Assembly: GCA_916613615.1 (NCBI GenBank)
Contig: OU744730.1
Coordinates: 30,662,815-30,726,814 of the forward strand
DNA length: 64,000 nt
Origin: Steromphala cineraria
Lineage: Eukaryota; Mollusca; Gastropoda; Trochida; Trochidae
Direction of reading: 5' to 3'
The stretch's first letter is position 1. Each line of letters starts with the position of its first letter. The notes beneath the pieces are model-generated. The model made no database searches. It saw only the letters and a program-made list of their open reading frames with translations, and was not told where the DNA came from. The position numbers were made by a program, and so were the translations under genes. Below are positions 1-12,053 of this stretch, one piece after another.

Positions 1-205
1 AGGGTATTGAATTTGACTTTGAAAGGGTATTGTACTCGTGTCACCTGCCTCAACAAGGGTGGGGAACCTGAATTAAATAGGGTATTGAATTTGAACTTTG
101 AAAGATATTGTACTAGTGTCACCTGCCTCAACAAGGGTGGGGAACCTGAATTGAATAGGGTATTGAATTTGACTTTGAAAGGGTATTTTACTCGTGTCAC
201 CTGCC

Positions 206-2136
206 TCAACAAGGAGAACCTGAATTGAATAGGGTATTAAATTTGACTTTGAAAAGGTATTGTAGTCGTGTCACCTGCCTCAACAAGGGCGTCAACTTGA
301 ATTGAATGGGGTATTGTACTCGTGTCACCTGCCTCAACAAGGGTGGGGAACCTGAATTGAATAGGGTATTGAATTTGACTTTGAAAGGGTATTGTACTCG
401 TGTCACCTGCCTCAACAAGGGTGGGGAACCTGAATTGAATAGGGTATTGAATTTGACTTTAAAAGGGTATTGTACTCGTGTCACCTGCCTCAACAAGGGT
501 GAGGAACCTGAATTGAATAAGGTATTGAATTTGACTTTGAAAGGGTATTGTACTCGTGTCACCTGTCACAACAAGGGCGTGAACTTGAATTGAATAGGGT
601 ATTGAATTTGACTTTGAAAGGATATTGTACTCGTGTCACCTGTCACAACAAGGGTCGGGACCTTAATTGAATGGAGTATTAAATTTGAAATTGAAAAGGG
701 TATTGTACTCATATCACCTGCCTCAACAAGGGCGGGTACCTGAATTAAATAGGGTATTGAATTTGGAATTTGAAAGGCTATTGTACTCATATCACCTGCC
801 TCAACAAGGGCGGGTACCTGAATTGAATATGGTATTGAAGGAATTTGAAAGGGTACTGTACTCGTGTCACCTGTCTCAACAAGGGCGTCAACTTGAATTG
901 AATGGGGTATTGAAATTGGAATTGAATGAGGTATTGTACTCATGTCACCTGCTTCAACAAGGGTGGGGAACCTGAATTGAATAGGGTATTAAATTTGACT
1001 TTGAGAGGGTATTGTACTCGTGTCACCTGCCTCAACAAGGGTGGGGAACCTGAATTGAATAGGGTATTGAATTTGACTTTGAAAGGGTATTGTACTCGTG
1101 TCATCTGTCTCAACAAGGGCGTCAACTTGAATTAAATGGGGTATTGTGCACGTGTCACCTGCCTCAACAAGGGTGGGGAACCTAAATTGAATAGGGTATT
1201 GAATTTGACTTTGAAAGGGTATTGTACTCGTGTCACCTGCCTCAACAAGGGTGGGGAACCTGAATTAAATAGGGTATTGAATTTGAACTTTGAAAAGGTA
1301 TTGTACTAGTGTCACCTGCCTCAACAAGGGTGGGGAACCTGAATTGAATAGGGTATTGAATTAGACTTTGAAAGGGTATTTTACTCGTGTCACCTGCCTC
1401 AACAAGGAGAACCTGAATTGAATAGGGTATTAAATTTGACTTTGAAAAGGTATTGTAGTCGTGTCACCTGCCTCAACAAGGGCGTCAACTTGAATTGAAT
1501 GGGGTATTGTACTCGTGTCACCTGCCTCAACAAGGGTGGGGAACCTGAATTGAATAGGGTATTGAATTTGACTTTGAAAGGGTATTGTACTCGTGTCACC
1601 TGCCTCAACAAGGGTGGGGAACCTGAATTGAATAGGGTATTGAATTTGACTTTGAAAGGGTATTGTACTCGTGTCACCTGCCTCAACAAGGGTGAGGAAC
1701 CTGAATTGAATAAGGTATTGAATTTGACTTTGAAAGGGTATTGTACTCGTGTCACCTGTCACAACAAGGGCGTGAACTTGAATTGAATAGGGTATTGAAT
1801 TTGACTTTGAAAGGGTATTGTACTCGTGTCACCTGTCACAACAAGGGTGGGGACCTTAATTGAATGGAGTATTAAATTTGAAATTGAAAAGGGTATTGTA
1901 CTCATATCACCTGCCTCAACAAGGGCGGGTACCTGAATTAAATAGGGTATTGAATTTGGAATTTGAAAGGCTATTGTACTCATATCACCTGCCTCAACAA
2001 GGGCGGGTACCTGAATTGAATATGGTATTGAAGGAATTTGAAAGGGTACTGTACTCGTGTCACCTGTCTCAACAAGGGCGTCAACTTGAATTGAATGGGG
2101 TATTGGAATTGGAATTGAATGAGGTATTGTACTCAT
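206..2136. repeat. Higher-order repeat pair of about 1.19 kb in the satellite
   Basis: The same ordered series of variant monomers at 206-943 recurs at 1399-2136, an offset of 1,193 bp, with only a few base differences. The markers are the short GGAGAACC unit, the 54 bp GCGTCAAC unit, the CATATCACC units and the GAAGGAATTTGAAAGG unit. The match is seen directly; recent unequal exchange is the usual explanation for such blocks. Confidence 0.9.
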
Positions 2137-4930
2137 GTCACCTGCTTCAACAAGGGTGGGGAACCTGAATTGAATAGGGTATTAAATTTGACTTTGAAAG
2201 GGTATTGTACTCGTGTCACCTGCCTCAACAAGGGTGGGAAACCTGAATTGAATAGGGTATTGAATTTGACTTTGAAAGGGTATTGTACTCGTGTCACCTG
2301 CCTCAAAAAGGGTGGGGAACCTGAATTGAATAAGGTATTGAATTTGACTTTGAAAGGGTATTGTACTCGTGTCACCTGCCTCAACAAGGGTGGGGAACAC
2401 CTGAATTGAATAAGGTATTGAATTTGACTTTGAAAGGGTATTGTACTCGTGTCACCTGCCTCAACAATGGCGGGTACCTGAATTAAATAGGGTATTGAAT
2501 TTGGAATTTGAAAGGGTATTGTACTCATATCACCTGCCTCAACAAGGGCGTGTACCTGAATTGAATAAGGTATTGAAGGAATTTGAAAGGGTATTGTACT
2601 CGTGTCACCTGTCTCAACAGGGGCGTCAACTTGAATTGAATGGGGTATTGAATTTGGAATTGAATGGGGTATTGTACTCGTGTCACCTGCCTCAACAAGG
2701 GTGGGGAACCTGAATTGAATAGGGTATTGAATTTAACTTTGAAAGGGTATTGTACTCGTGTCACCTGCCTCAACAAGGGTGGGGAACCTGAATTGAATAG
2801 GGTATTGAATTTGACTTTGAAAGGGTATTGTACTCGTGTCACCTGTCTCAACAAGGGCGTCAACTTGAATTGAATGGGGTATTGTGCTCGTGTCACCTGC
2901 CTCAACAAGGGTTGGGAACCTAAATTGAATAGGGTATTGAATTTGACTTTGAAAGGGTATTGTACTCGTGTCACCTGCCTCAACAAGGGTGGGGAACCTG
3001 AATTGAATAGGGTATTGAATTTGACTTTGAAAGGGTATTGTACTCGTGTAACCTGCCTCAACAAGAGTGAGGAACCTGAATTGAATAGGGTATTGAATTC
3101 GACTTTGAAAGGGTATTGTTCTAGTGTCACCTGTCACAACAAGGGTGGGGACCTTAATTGAATGGAGTATTAAATTTGAAATTGAAAAGGGTATTGTACT
3201 CATATCACCTGCCTCAACAAGGGCGGGTACCTGAATTGAATAGGGTATTGAATTTAGAATTTGAAAGGGTATTGTACTCATATCACCTGCCTCAACAAGG
3301 GCGTGTACCTGAATTGAATAAGGTATTGAAGGAATTTGAAAGGGTATTGTACTCGTGTCACCTGTCTCAACAAGGGCGTCAATTTGAAATGAATGGGGTA
3401 TTGAATTTGGAATTGAATGGGATATTGTACTCGTGTCACCTGCCTCAACAAGGGTTGGGAACCTGAATTGAATAGGGTATTGAATTTGACTTTGAAAGGG
3501 TATTTTACTCGTGTCACCTGCCTCAACAAGGGTGGGGAACCTGAATTGAATAGGGTATTGAATTTGACTTTGAAAGGGTATTGTACTCGTGTCACCTGTC
3601 TCAACAAGGGCGTCAACTTGAATTAAATGGGGTATTGTGCACGTGTCACCTGCCTCAACAAGGGTGGGGAACCTAAATTGAATAGGGTATTGAATTTGAC
3701 TTTGAAAGGGTATTGTACTCGTGTCACCTGCCTCAACAAGGGTGGGGAACCTGAATTAAATAGGGTATTGAATTTGAACTTTGAAAAGGTATTGTACTAG
3801 TGTCACCTGCCTCAACAAGGGTGGGGAACCTGAATTGAATAGGGTATTGAATTTGACTTTGAAAGGGTATTTTACTCGTGTCACCTGCCTCAACAAGGAG
3901 AACCTGAATTGAATAGGGTATTAAATTTGACTTTGAAAAGGTATTGTAGTCGTGTCACCTGCCTCAACAAGGGCGTCAACTTGAATTGAATGGGGTATTG
4001 TACTCGTGTCACCTGCCTCAACAAGGGTGGGGAACCTGAATTGAATAGGGTATTGAATTTGACTTTGAAAGGGTATTGTACTCGTGTCACCTGCCTCAAC
4101 AAGGGTGGGGAACCTGAATTGAATAAGGTATTGAATTTGACTTTGAAAGGGTATTGTACTCGTGTCACCTGTCACAACAAGGGCGTCAACTTGAATAGAA
4201 TAGGGTATTGAATTTGACTTTGAAAGGATATTGTACTCGTGTCACCTGCCTCAACAAGGGTGAGGAACCTTAATTGAATAGGGTATTGAATTCGACTTTG
4301 AAAGGGTATTGTACTCGTGTCACCTGTCACAACAAGGGTGGGGACCTTAATTGAATGGAGTATTAAATTTGAAATTGAAAAGGGTATTGTACTCATATCA
4401 CCTGCCTCAACAAGGGCGGGTACCTGAATTAAATAGGGTATTGAATTTGGAATTTGAAAGGCTATTGTACTCATATCACCTGCCTCAACAAGGGCGGGTA
4501 CCTGAATTGAATATGGTATTGAAGGAATTTGAAAGGGTACTGTACTCGTGTCACCTGTCTCAACAAGGGCGTCAACTTGAATTGAATGGGGTATTGAAAT
4601 TGGAATTGAATGAGGTATTGTACTCATGTCACCTGCTTCAACAAGGGTGGGGAACCTGAATTGAATAGGGTATTAAATTTGACTTTGAAAGGGTATTGTA
4701 CTCGTGTCACCTGCCTCAACAAGGGTGGGGAACCTGAATTGAATAGGGTTTTGAATTTGACTTTGAAAGGGTATTGTACTCGTGTCACCTGCCTCAAAAA
4801 GGGTGGGGAACCTGAATTGAATAAGGTATTGAATTTGACTTTGAAAGGGTATTGTACTCGTGTCACCTGCCTCAACAAGGGTGGGGAACACCTGAATTGA
4901 ATAGGGTATTGAATTTGACTTTGAAAGGGT
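1131..4930. repeat. Second-level higher-order repeat, offset about 2.49 kb
   Basis: The blocks around 1131-2440 recur at about 3622-4930 (offset 2,491 bp), including the diagnostic unit with CTCAAAAAGGG instead of CTCAACAAGGG at 2303 and 4794. Further on, 2441-2713 recurs at 5088-5360 (offset 2,647), and 5521-5730 largely recurs at 6429-6716. Copies differ by whole-unit gains or losses, as expected from unequal crossover. Confidence 0.85.
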
Positions 4931-7900
4931 ATTGTACTCGTGTCACCTTTCTCAACAAGGACGTCAACTTGAATTGAATGGGGTATTGAATTTGGAATTG
5001 AATGGGGTATTGTACTCGTGTCACCTGCCTCAACAAGGGTGGGGAAACTGAATTGAATAAGGTATTGAATTTGACTTTGAAAGGGTATTGTACTCGTGTC
5101 ACCTGCCTCAACAATGGCGGGTACCTGAATTAAATAGGGTATTGAATTTGGAATTTGAAAGGGTATTGTACTCATATCACCTGCCTCAACAAGGGCGTGT
5201 ACCTGAATTGAATAAGGTATTGAAGGAATTTGAAAGGGTATTGTACTCGTGTCACCTGTCTCAACAGGGGCGTCAACTTGAATTGAATGGGGTATTGAAT
5301 TTGGAATTGAATGGGGTATTGTACTCATGTCACCTGCCTCAACAAGGTTGGGGAACCTGAATTGAATAGGGTATTGAATTTAACTTTCAAAGGGTATTGT
5401 ACTCGTGTCACCTGCCTCAACAAGGGTGGGGAACCTGAATTGAATAGGGTATTGAATTTGACTTTGAAAGGGTATTGTACTCGTGTCACCTGTCTCAACA
5501 AGGGCGTCAACTTGAATTGAATGGGGTATTGTGCTCGTGTCACCTGCCTCAACAAGGGTGGGGAACCTAAATTGAATAGGGTATTGAATTTGACTTTGAA
5601 AGGGTATTGTACTCGTGTAACCTGCCTCAACAAGGGTGAGGAACCTGAATTGAATAGGGTATTGAATTCGACTTTGAAAGGGTATTGTTCTAGTGTCACC
5701 TGTCACAACAAGGGTGGGGACCTTAATTGAATGGAGTATTAAATTTGAAATTGAAAAGGGTATTGTACTCATATCACCTGCCTCAACAAGGGCGGGTACC
5801 TGAATTGAATAGGGTATTGAATTTGGAATTTGAAAGGGTATTGTAATCATATCATCTGCCTCAACAAGGGCGGGTACCTGAATTGAATAAGGTATTGAAG
5901 GAATTTGAAAGGGTATTTCACTCGTGTCACCTGTCTCAACAAGGGCGTCAACTTGAATTGAATGGGGTATTGAATTTGGAATTGAATGGGGTATTGTACT
6001 CGTGTCACCTGCCTCAACAAGGGTGGGGAACCTGAATTGAATAGGGTATTGAATTTGACTTTGAAAGGGTATTGTACTCATATCACCTGCCTCAACAAGG
6101 GCGGGTACCTGAATTGAATAGGGTATTGAATTTGACTTTGAAAGGGTATTGTACTTGTGTTACCTGTCTCAACAAGGGCGTCAACTTAAATCGAATGGGG
6201 TATTAAATTTGGAATTGAATAGGGTATTGTACTCGTGTCACCTGCCTCAACAAGGGTGAGGAACCTGAATTGAATAGGGTATTGAATTTGACTTTGAAAG
6301 GGTATTGTACTAGTGTCACCTGCCTCAACAAGGGTGGGGAACCTGAATTGAATAGGGTATTGAATTTGACTTTGAAAGGGTATTGTACTCGTGTCACCTG
6401 TCTCAACAAGGGCGTCAACTTGAATTGAATGGGGTATTGTGCTCGTGTCACCTGCCTCAACAAGGGTGGGGAACCTAAATTGAATAGGGTATTGAATTTG
6501 ACTTTGAAAGGGTATTGTACTCGTGTCACCTGCCTCAACAAGGGTGGGGAACCTGAATTGAATAGGGTATTGAATTTGACTTTGAAAGGGTATTGTACTC
6601 GTGTAACCTGCCTCAACAAGGGTGAGGAACCTGAATTGAATAGGGTATTGAATTCGACTTTGAAAGGGTATTGTTCTAGTGTCACCTGTCACAACAAGGG
6701 TGGGGACCTTAATTGAATGGAGTATTAAATTTGAAATTGAAAAGGGTATTGTACTCATATCACCTGCCTCAACAAGGGCGGGTACCTGAATTGAATAGGG
6801 TATTGAATTTGGAATTTGAAAGGGTATTGTAATCATATCATCTGCCTCAACAAGGGCGGGTACCTGAATTGAATAAGGTATTGAAGGAATTTGAAAGGGT
6901 ATTTTACTCGTGTCACCTGTCTCAACAAGGGCGTCAACTTGAATTGAATGGGGTATTGAATTTGGAATTGAATTGGGTATTGTACTCGTGTCACCTGCCT
7001 CAACAAGGGTGGGGAACCTGAATTGAATAGGGTATTGAATTTGACTTTGAAAGGGTATTGTACTCATATCACCTGCCTCAACAAGGGCGGGTACCTGAAT
7101 TGAATAGGGTATTGAATTTGACTTTGAAAGGGTATTGTACTTGTGTTACCTGTCTCAACAAGGGCGTCAACTTAAATCGAATGGGGTATTAAATTTGGAA
7201 TTGAATAGGGTATTGTACTCGTGTCACCTGCCTCAACAAGGGTGAGGAACCTGAATTGAATAGGGTATTGAATTTGACTTTGAAAGGGTATTGTACTAGT
7301 GTCACCTGTCACAACAAGGGTGGGGACCTTAATTGAATGGAGTATTGAATTTGAAATTGAAAAGGGTATTGTACTCATATCACCTGCCTCAACAAGGGCG
7401 GGTACCTGAATTGAATAGGGTATTGAATTTGGAATTTGAAAAGGTATTTTACTCATATCACCTGCCTCAACAAGGGCGGGTACCTGAATTGAATAGGGTA
7501 TTGAAGGAATTTGAAAGGGTACTGTACTCGTGTCACCTGTCTCAACAAGGGCGTCAACTTGAATTGAATGGGGTATTGTACTCGTGTCACCTGCCTCAAC
7601 AAGGGTGGTGAACCTGAATTGAATAGGGTATTGAATTTGACTTTGAAAGGGTATTGTACTCGTGTCACCTGCCTCAACAAGGGCGGGTACCTGAATTGAA
7701 TAGGGTATTGAATTTGGAATTTGAAAGGGTATTGTACTTATATCACCTGCCTCGACAAGGGCGGGTACCTGAATTGAATAGGGTATTGAATTTGGAATAT
7801 GAAAGGGTATTGTATTTGTGTCACCTGCCTCAACAAGGGCGGGTACCTGAATTGAATGGGGTATTGAATTTGGAATTTGAAAGGGTATTGTACTCGTGTC

Positions 7901-8034
7901 ACATGTCTCAACATATCACATCTGGTCAGTCTTTGTCAATAAGGGTGAAGACATAACCTAACTTGAGTATGTATTAAATTTTGAAATTGAATAGGTATAT
8001 GATACTTGCCTTCACCTGTTGGATTCGGGTCTGG

Positions 8035-8065
8035 TATAAAAGAGTGCTTAACACTCTGTCAACTT
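8035..8065 (+). promoter_or_regulatory. TATA box and initiator of the small gene at 8160
   Basis: TATAAAAG lies at 8035-8042 and an initiator-like TCAACTT at 8059-8065. The predicted start A at 8061 is 26 bp from the first T of the TATA box, which is canonical spacing for an RNA polymerase II core promoter. The satellite array ends only about 120 bp upstream. Transcription itself is inferred. Confidence 0.7.
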
Positions 8066-8159
8066 ACACTTTTTTTTGATATCACAACTGATACCATACA
8101 AGTTCTGCTTCTGTTCTCATCACTCACCTACTGCATCATCACCTGCTTCCGTTCGCATC

Positions 8160-8618
8160 ATGGCATCGCTTAAGAGGAAAACTACAGAAATCCTTACTGA
8201 TGGTGGCGATAAAAAGGTTTTTAAACCTAAAGTCATGAAGCTGTCTGAAAAGGAGCTTATGGATAAATTTAATGAAGATGGTGCATATCAGGAAGATTCG
8301 AGAAAAAAAATTAGCGATCTTCCAAAGAATCGTCTTCTACATATAACATCTGTCAACGAATTGAAACTCAAACAGGAAAGTCTGTGGAAGGTGATCCTGA
8401 AAACTGTCCATTCAAACGAGGAGGAGAGAGACTTTGAAATATTAATAAACGATCGTTACACTGAAGCCTTAGAGTCGTCGACTCATTTGATGTATCTCGG
8501 ACAGAGAAAATCAACTAATAACCGGACCTACAACAAACTGCAGTTTTTTTGCTGCAGCGAGGACAGCGAGGACAACGAAGATACTGGGGAAGAACCCGCT
8601 ACACAGACTTTGGCATAG
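8160..8618 (+). CDS. Small unknown protein, 152 aa, possible OB-fold-like core
   Basis: The start at 8160 is chosen because it is the first in-frame ATG (CATCATGG) about 100 bp downstream of a TATA/initiator promoter; the frame upstream of it has no ATG. The protein has a basic N-terminus (residues 3-30, KRK and KKVFKPKVMK). Its middle (about 50-130) reads as alternating short beta-like strands: ISDLPKNRLLHITSV, then WKVILKTV, FEILINDRY and HLMYLGQRK. The C-terminus is acidic (EDSEDNEDTGEE). I do not recognise the family for certain. The pattern recalls small single-strand nucleic-acid-binding-like proteins of unknown function often found near mobile elements in invertebrates, which is only an inference. 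A consensus 5' splice site (GGTGAGTA) begins immediately after the stop codon TAG, so a 3' UTR intron or an alternative C-terminus is possible. Confidence 0.7.
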   Translation: MASLKRKTTEILTDGGDKKVFKPKVMKLSEKELMDKFNEDGAYQEDSRKKISDLPKNRLLHITSVNELKLKQESLWKVILKTVHSNEEERDFEILINDRYTEALESSTHLMYLGQRKSTNNRTYNKLQFFCCSEDSEDNEDTGEEPATQTLA

Positions 8619-8624
8619 GTGAGT
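8619..8624 (+). promoter_or_regulatory. 5' splice site directly after the stop codon
   Basis: TAG is followed directly by GTGAGT, an excellent donor. Several possible acceptors (TTTTTTAG) follow within 100 bp. Splicing is inferred, not shown. Confidence 0.45.
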
Positions 8625-8796
8625 AAATCTAGAATTCATACATTTTTTATTTTTTTAGTTTTTTAAAACCCTTTAGCTGATGAATATTTTTTTAGCATGA
8701 TGAATATTATTTTTTCCATGTATATCACCAGTGACTGAATTGTTTATGATATCAATTAGTGACAACCTAGGCTATGGCTCACCCACTATGGTATTC

Positions 8797-8802
8797 AATA
8801 AA
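8797..8802 (+). terminator. Polyadenylation signal
   Basis: AATAAA lies about 180 bp after the stop of the 152-codon gene, followed by T-rich sequence. A short tandem duplication (ATATAAAGG then TTTTGTC, twice) begins here. Confidence 0.5.
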
Positions 8803-9267
8803 TATAAAGGATTTTTGTCTCAACAAATATAAAGGCTTTTTGTCCTGGACAGGTCCTAGATAAATAGGTTAAGGGTTAATTATTTTTATAATTAAAACTT
8901 GGTCAAAATGTTTTTGTTTTAAACGCTTAAATTTGCGGGTGTTGAATAACAATGAATCCTGGAAATTTTACAAACGCAACTATTTATCGATATTGTAACA
9001 TAACCGTTTGTTATAAGCATTTTAAGAGCGAACTCTTTTTGCGTAGGGAAGTCCGAGTTGAAAGGATCTAAGGCGTTCGCAGCTAGAATTCCTAGTCTTA
9101 TAGACATTAAAATAGTGTTCTTCTATTGCAAACAACCAGTTGCCCTTATAACGATGAGATCTTATAGTTTTCGCTGTGAAATTTATGAGAGAGAAAACAG
9201 TTATATAATACATAAACTAACAGGAACAAACCCAACTAAACAAAATCTTAAACTCGCCCAGACCATT
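8803..9267. other. Gene-free stretch
   Basis: AT-rich sequence between the small gene and the first Mutator-like element. Open frames here are short and overlap the repeat arms; I see nothing else. Confidence 0.6.
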
Positions 9268-9276
9268 GTGACGTTG

Positions 9277-9762
9277 GTGACCGGAAAAAAAGTCACAGGA
9301 AATTTGGTCACAGAAAAAAAGTCACAAAATTTGGTAGGAAAAAAAACCACAGGAAATAAAGTCACAACTTTTTATTAGACATTAATAAAAACAATAACAT
9401 ACATTTTTTTCATAACATTATACAATAACATTCAATCTAATAATTCTTAGGGATTAGCTGTTTAACAAAAACAACACAGTCACAAGTAACTAACAATTAA
9501 CAAAACAAACACAACACACGGAGCACTTCCTGATCACTTTGTGATTACAGTAATGCTAATACTCAACTATCCAAACATAGTTAAACTCAAAATATGTGGC
9601 TTTACAACACACAGTTACTTAAAACACTTTTCAAAGGATATTTACTAAACAATGATAGAAATAATCACTTACATGTATAATTTGTGACTTTTTTTCCTGT
9701 GACTTTTTTTCTGTGACTTATTTTCTGTGACCAAATTTCCTGTGACTTTTTTTCCTACATTC
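9277..9762. mobile_element. Mutator-like MITE 1 with tandem-motif inverted arms
   Basis: The left arm (about 9277-9375) is built from irregular copies of GTCACAGGAAA-type motifs (AAAAAAAGTCACAGG, TTTGGTCACAG). The right arm (about 9687-9762) carries the same motifs inverted (CTGTGACTTTTTTTCC). The element is flanked by a perfect 9 bp duplication GTGACGTTG at 9268-9276 and 9763-9771, a length typical of Mutator-like transposition. The roughly 310 bp interior is AT-rich without coding potential, so the element is non-autonomous. The superfamily call is inferred from the duplication length, the long arms and the gene-bearing element of the same plan at 42593-43320. Confidence 0.75.
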
Positions 9763-9771
9763 GTGACGTTG

Positions 9772-11254
9772 ACACGATCATTATGATGTCATAACCCTTG
9801 ACCTTTGTGACGTCGTGCCATGGGAATGGTGTTATAGTTATACCATGAGGTTGAATATAATATAAACTTAAAGCTTGTTATCACATCTATATTCATCTTT
9901 TCACTTTTCATGAACATACGTGTTGTGCTAATCTTTTCATGAACATACAAGTCCAATTATGCACTTGTGTTAATTCTTCACCACTCACTGGACTGATCGA
10001 CCTCGTGCATCATAGTTATTTTTAGACTTTGACTCATGAGATGGGGAATTCTCCCTGGCATTAGGGATGGGGATAGGAATGACTTTTTATAATGATAATT
10101 TCCATTACCAGGTTAACACTGTTAGATTTTAAAGATGAAAGTCTTTTTATCTCATTCAGTTTGTAAATTGTAGAATGTTTAGTAATGATTTTAAGATATC
10201 CCATGTAAATTATAGAACTTTGGGTTTAATATCTCTTATACCATTTCAGGTTCGCGTCTCAGGTGACAAAGAGGAACTCGCGCTATGTGTCTTCTGTCAA
10301 AGAGGAACTCGCTGTGCTAAAGCTACATTGAATTCAATGTTATAATTAAAAAAGAGGAACATTGAAATATGTATTTGTTCTCATTATAGTTGGAATATCA
10401 TTTTATAATTAATTCCTATAATCTATCTTTAAACTTCTGATACTTATTCACAAAACAACTCTCAGGTATAACTTTAAAATGAATATTATTTATAATGTTA
10501 AAGTATTTTGTTTAAGTTAACCTGAGACATGTTTAGTGAAAGTTTCAAAAACAATAACATAAGCTGATACGCGAACCGAGAATGTGTGATAAATTATTTT
10601 GTAAAGAAAAGTCTAAGACATTTCAACAAATTACATATTCACAAACTTTCTCAAAGTTGACATGAATGCCAGGGCGTCAGAATGACGATGGGAATCCCCC
10701 ATGAGTCAATACGGCACGTTATATTACATCGTGAGCACTTGCCGACCTCACATATCTATTGTATACCCAGGCACACACAGCAATTTCAAATGAAAAACAG
10801 ATGTGTTGAAAGAAATTTTTATTTTATCACCACATATAAAGTAATAAACTTGGCTTGAATACTGCTTAGATACTTGAATACATAAACTATAAAAGTATAA
10901 AGTAAGCTACTTTACACAAAGCAACAAGTAGACAGTCTTCTACTTTCAAAATAAAATACACAAAACCCACAAGAAAACTATAAGTATAACGTTACATCTA
11001 GCCTACACGTTACATCTACCCTATTTTAAGAAATGCGTTACATATGGCCTGCTATACACTCATCTGACCTCCGTTGACTGTCTACTTAACCCATTCACCT
11101 GTGACCTCAGCACACTGTTCACTGATAATGTAAACATACACACTCGCCTCACTGAACACTCAATGTAGCTACTGTGTATGGGAGGAAAGTTCATAAAATA
11201 TAAAATATAACCTTTGTTATCTTGATAAGCTACCTATAAGAAGTTTTGTGAGGT
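9772..11254. other. Gene-free stretch with a diverged inverted repeat
   Basis: No gene is visible. Imperfect inverted arms lie at about 10028-10062 and 10665-10709, sharing TTGACTCATG and CCCTGGCATT. They may be the ends of an old element of about 680 bp. Within it CAAAGAGGAACTCGC occurs twice (about 10268 and 10299). The stretch 10810-11160 is AT-rich and featureless. Confidence 0.5.
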
Positions 11255-11464
11255 CATTCAGATAATATAACGTAAATATAATAGATATTAACCATGCATT
11301 CAGATAATATAACGTAAATATAATAGATATTAACCATGCATTCAGATAATATAACGTAAATATAATAGATATTAACCATGCATTCAGATAATAAAACGTA
11401 AATATAATAGATATTAACCATGCATTCAGATAATATAACGTAAATATCATAGATATTAACCATG
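11255..11464. repeat. Minisatellite, five 42 bp units
   Basis: Exactly five head-to-tail copies start at 11255, 11297, 11339, 11381 and 11423. Each begins CATTCAGATAATATAACG and ends ATATTAACCATG, and they differ by single bases only. The unit is divisible by three, so open frames pass through it on the minus strand; these are not credible genes. Confidence 0.95.
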
Positions 11465-11633
11465 GAAGAAATCGATCCCACACAAAACAGTCTTCTGTCG
11501 CTATTAGCTATAACTGACAAGACATGGTGGTAGGTGTCACTGATAGCTATATCGTGGATTGTTCACAAACTATATAAACGTCTCTTTGGAGGTCTCCTCC
11601 TTCTTGTTGATCTTCTCACTCTCGATGCGAGAA

Positions 11634-11675
11634 CTTTCCTCCTAGTTGGTGCAACTTTCCTCCTAGTTGGTGGCG
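11634..11675. repeat. 21 bp tandem duplication
   Basis: CTTTCCTCCTAGTTGGTG occurs twice, 21 bp apart (11634 and 11655). No function is apparent. Confidence 0.8.
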
Positions 11676-11828
11676 ATGGTGATGGAGCAGACCACTCTGT
11701 TACTCTCCCGTCTAGAGTGTAATTCTCTAAACATCATATTTAAAGGGTCACTACCATCACAATAAAAGTGACTCTCGCTTTTATCGAATCAGACCTAATA
11801 GACCGATCCAGTCTTTCAATCAAATCTC

Positions 11829-11921
11829 GCGCATGCGTTATTTCAGCCAATCAGAGCGGCGATTTCGCTACGCGAATTTGTCAACTTTACTTCCGGGGAC
11901 AAACAAAGCGATAATGGCGAC
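11829..11921 (+). promoter_or_regulatory. Promoter-like cluster: NRF-1, CCAAT, ETS and YY1 motifs
   Basis: Within 93 bp there is an NRF-1-like GCGCATGCG (11829-11837), a CCAAT box (11847-11851), an ETS-type ACTTCCGG (11889-11896) and a YY1-like AATGGCGAC (11913-11921). CpGs are unusually dense for this window. The combination and order are those of TATA-less housekeeping promoters in animals. The direction is taken from the YY1 motif and the downstream exon-like ORF. Confidence 0.6.
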
Positions 11922-12053
11922 TCGTTTCTGTTGTTGCAAATAATATTTATTTATGGCGTTCTTTACAATATTGATGCATCGATGTCATGACATAAGTATT
12001 CCTCATTGTGTAGGGTAGCAAGTTTATCGTTATTCATCGCTAAAATTGTTGAA

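Larger units (their letters stand above)
1..7915. repeat. Satellite array, about 78 bp units with higher-order structure
   Basis: Roughly one hundred tandem copies of a unit containing the conserved box TCACCTGCCTCAACAAGGG followed by GAACCTGAATTGAATAGGG and a GTATTG-rich part. The commonest unit is 78 bp (for example 31 to 109). A 54 bp form (261 to 315) lacks the central part, and a 75-78 bp form has CATATCACC and GCGGGTACC in place of CGTGTCACC and GTGGGGAACC. Different unit types alternate in a fixed order that itself repeats with offsets of about 1,193 bp and about 2,491 bp. The array is already in progress at base 1, so its true length is unknown. Long open frames occur on both strands because the main unit lengths are multiples of three; I see no sign that they are genes. 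Confidence 0.97.

Noticed and set aside
1..7915. Many ORFs up to 293 codons on both strands of the satellite
   Set aside because: They translate the tandem unit and persist only because the main unit lengths are multiples of three. Overlapping frames on both strands are equally open and there are no start or splice signals.
9058..9378. 106-codon plus-strand frame
   Set aside because: Starts from TTG and its second half translates the tandem motif of the Mutator-like arm.
11217..11520. Two overlapping minus-strand frames of 88 codons
   Set aside because: Both read through the 42 bp minisatellite; repetitive hydrophobic translation without any gene signals.
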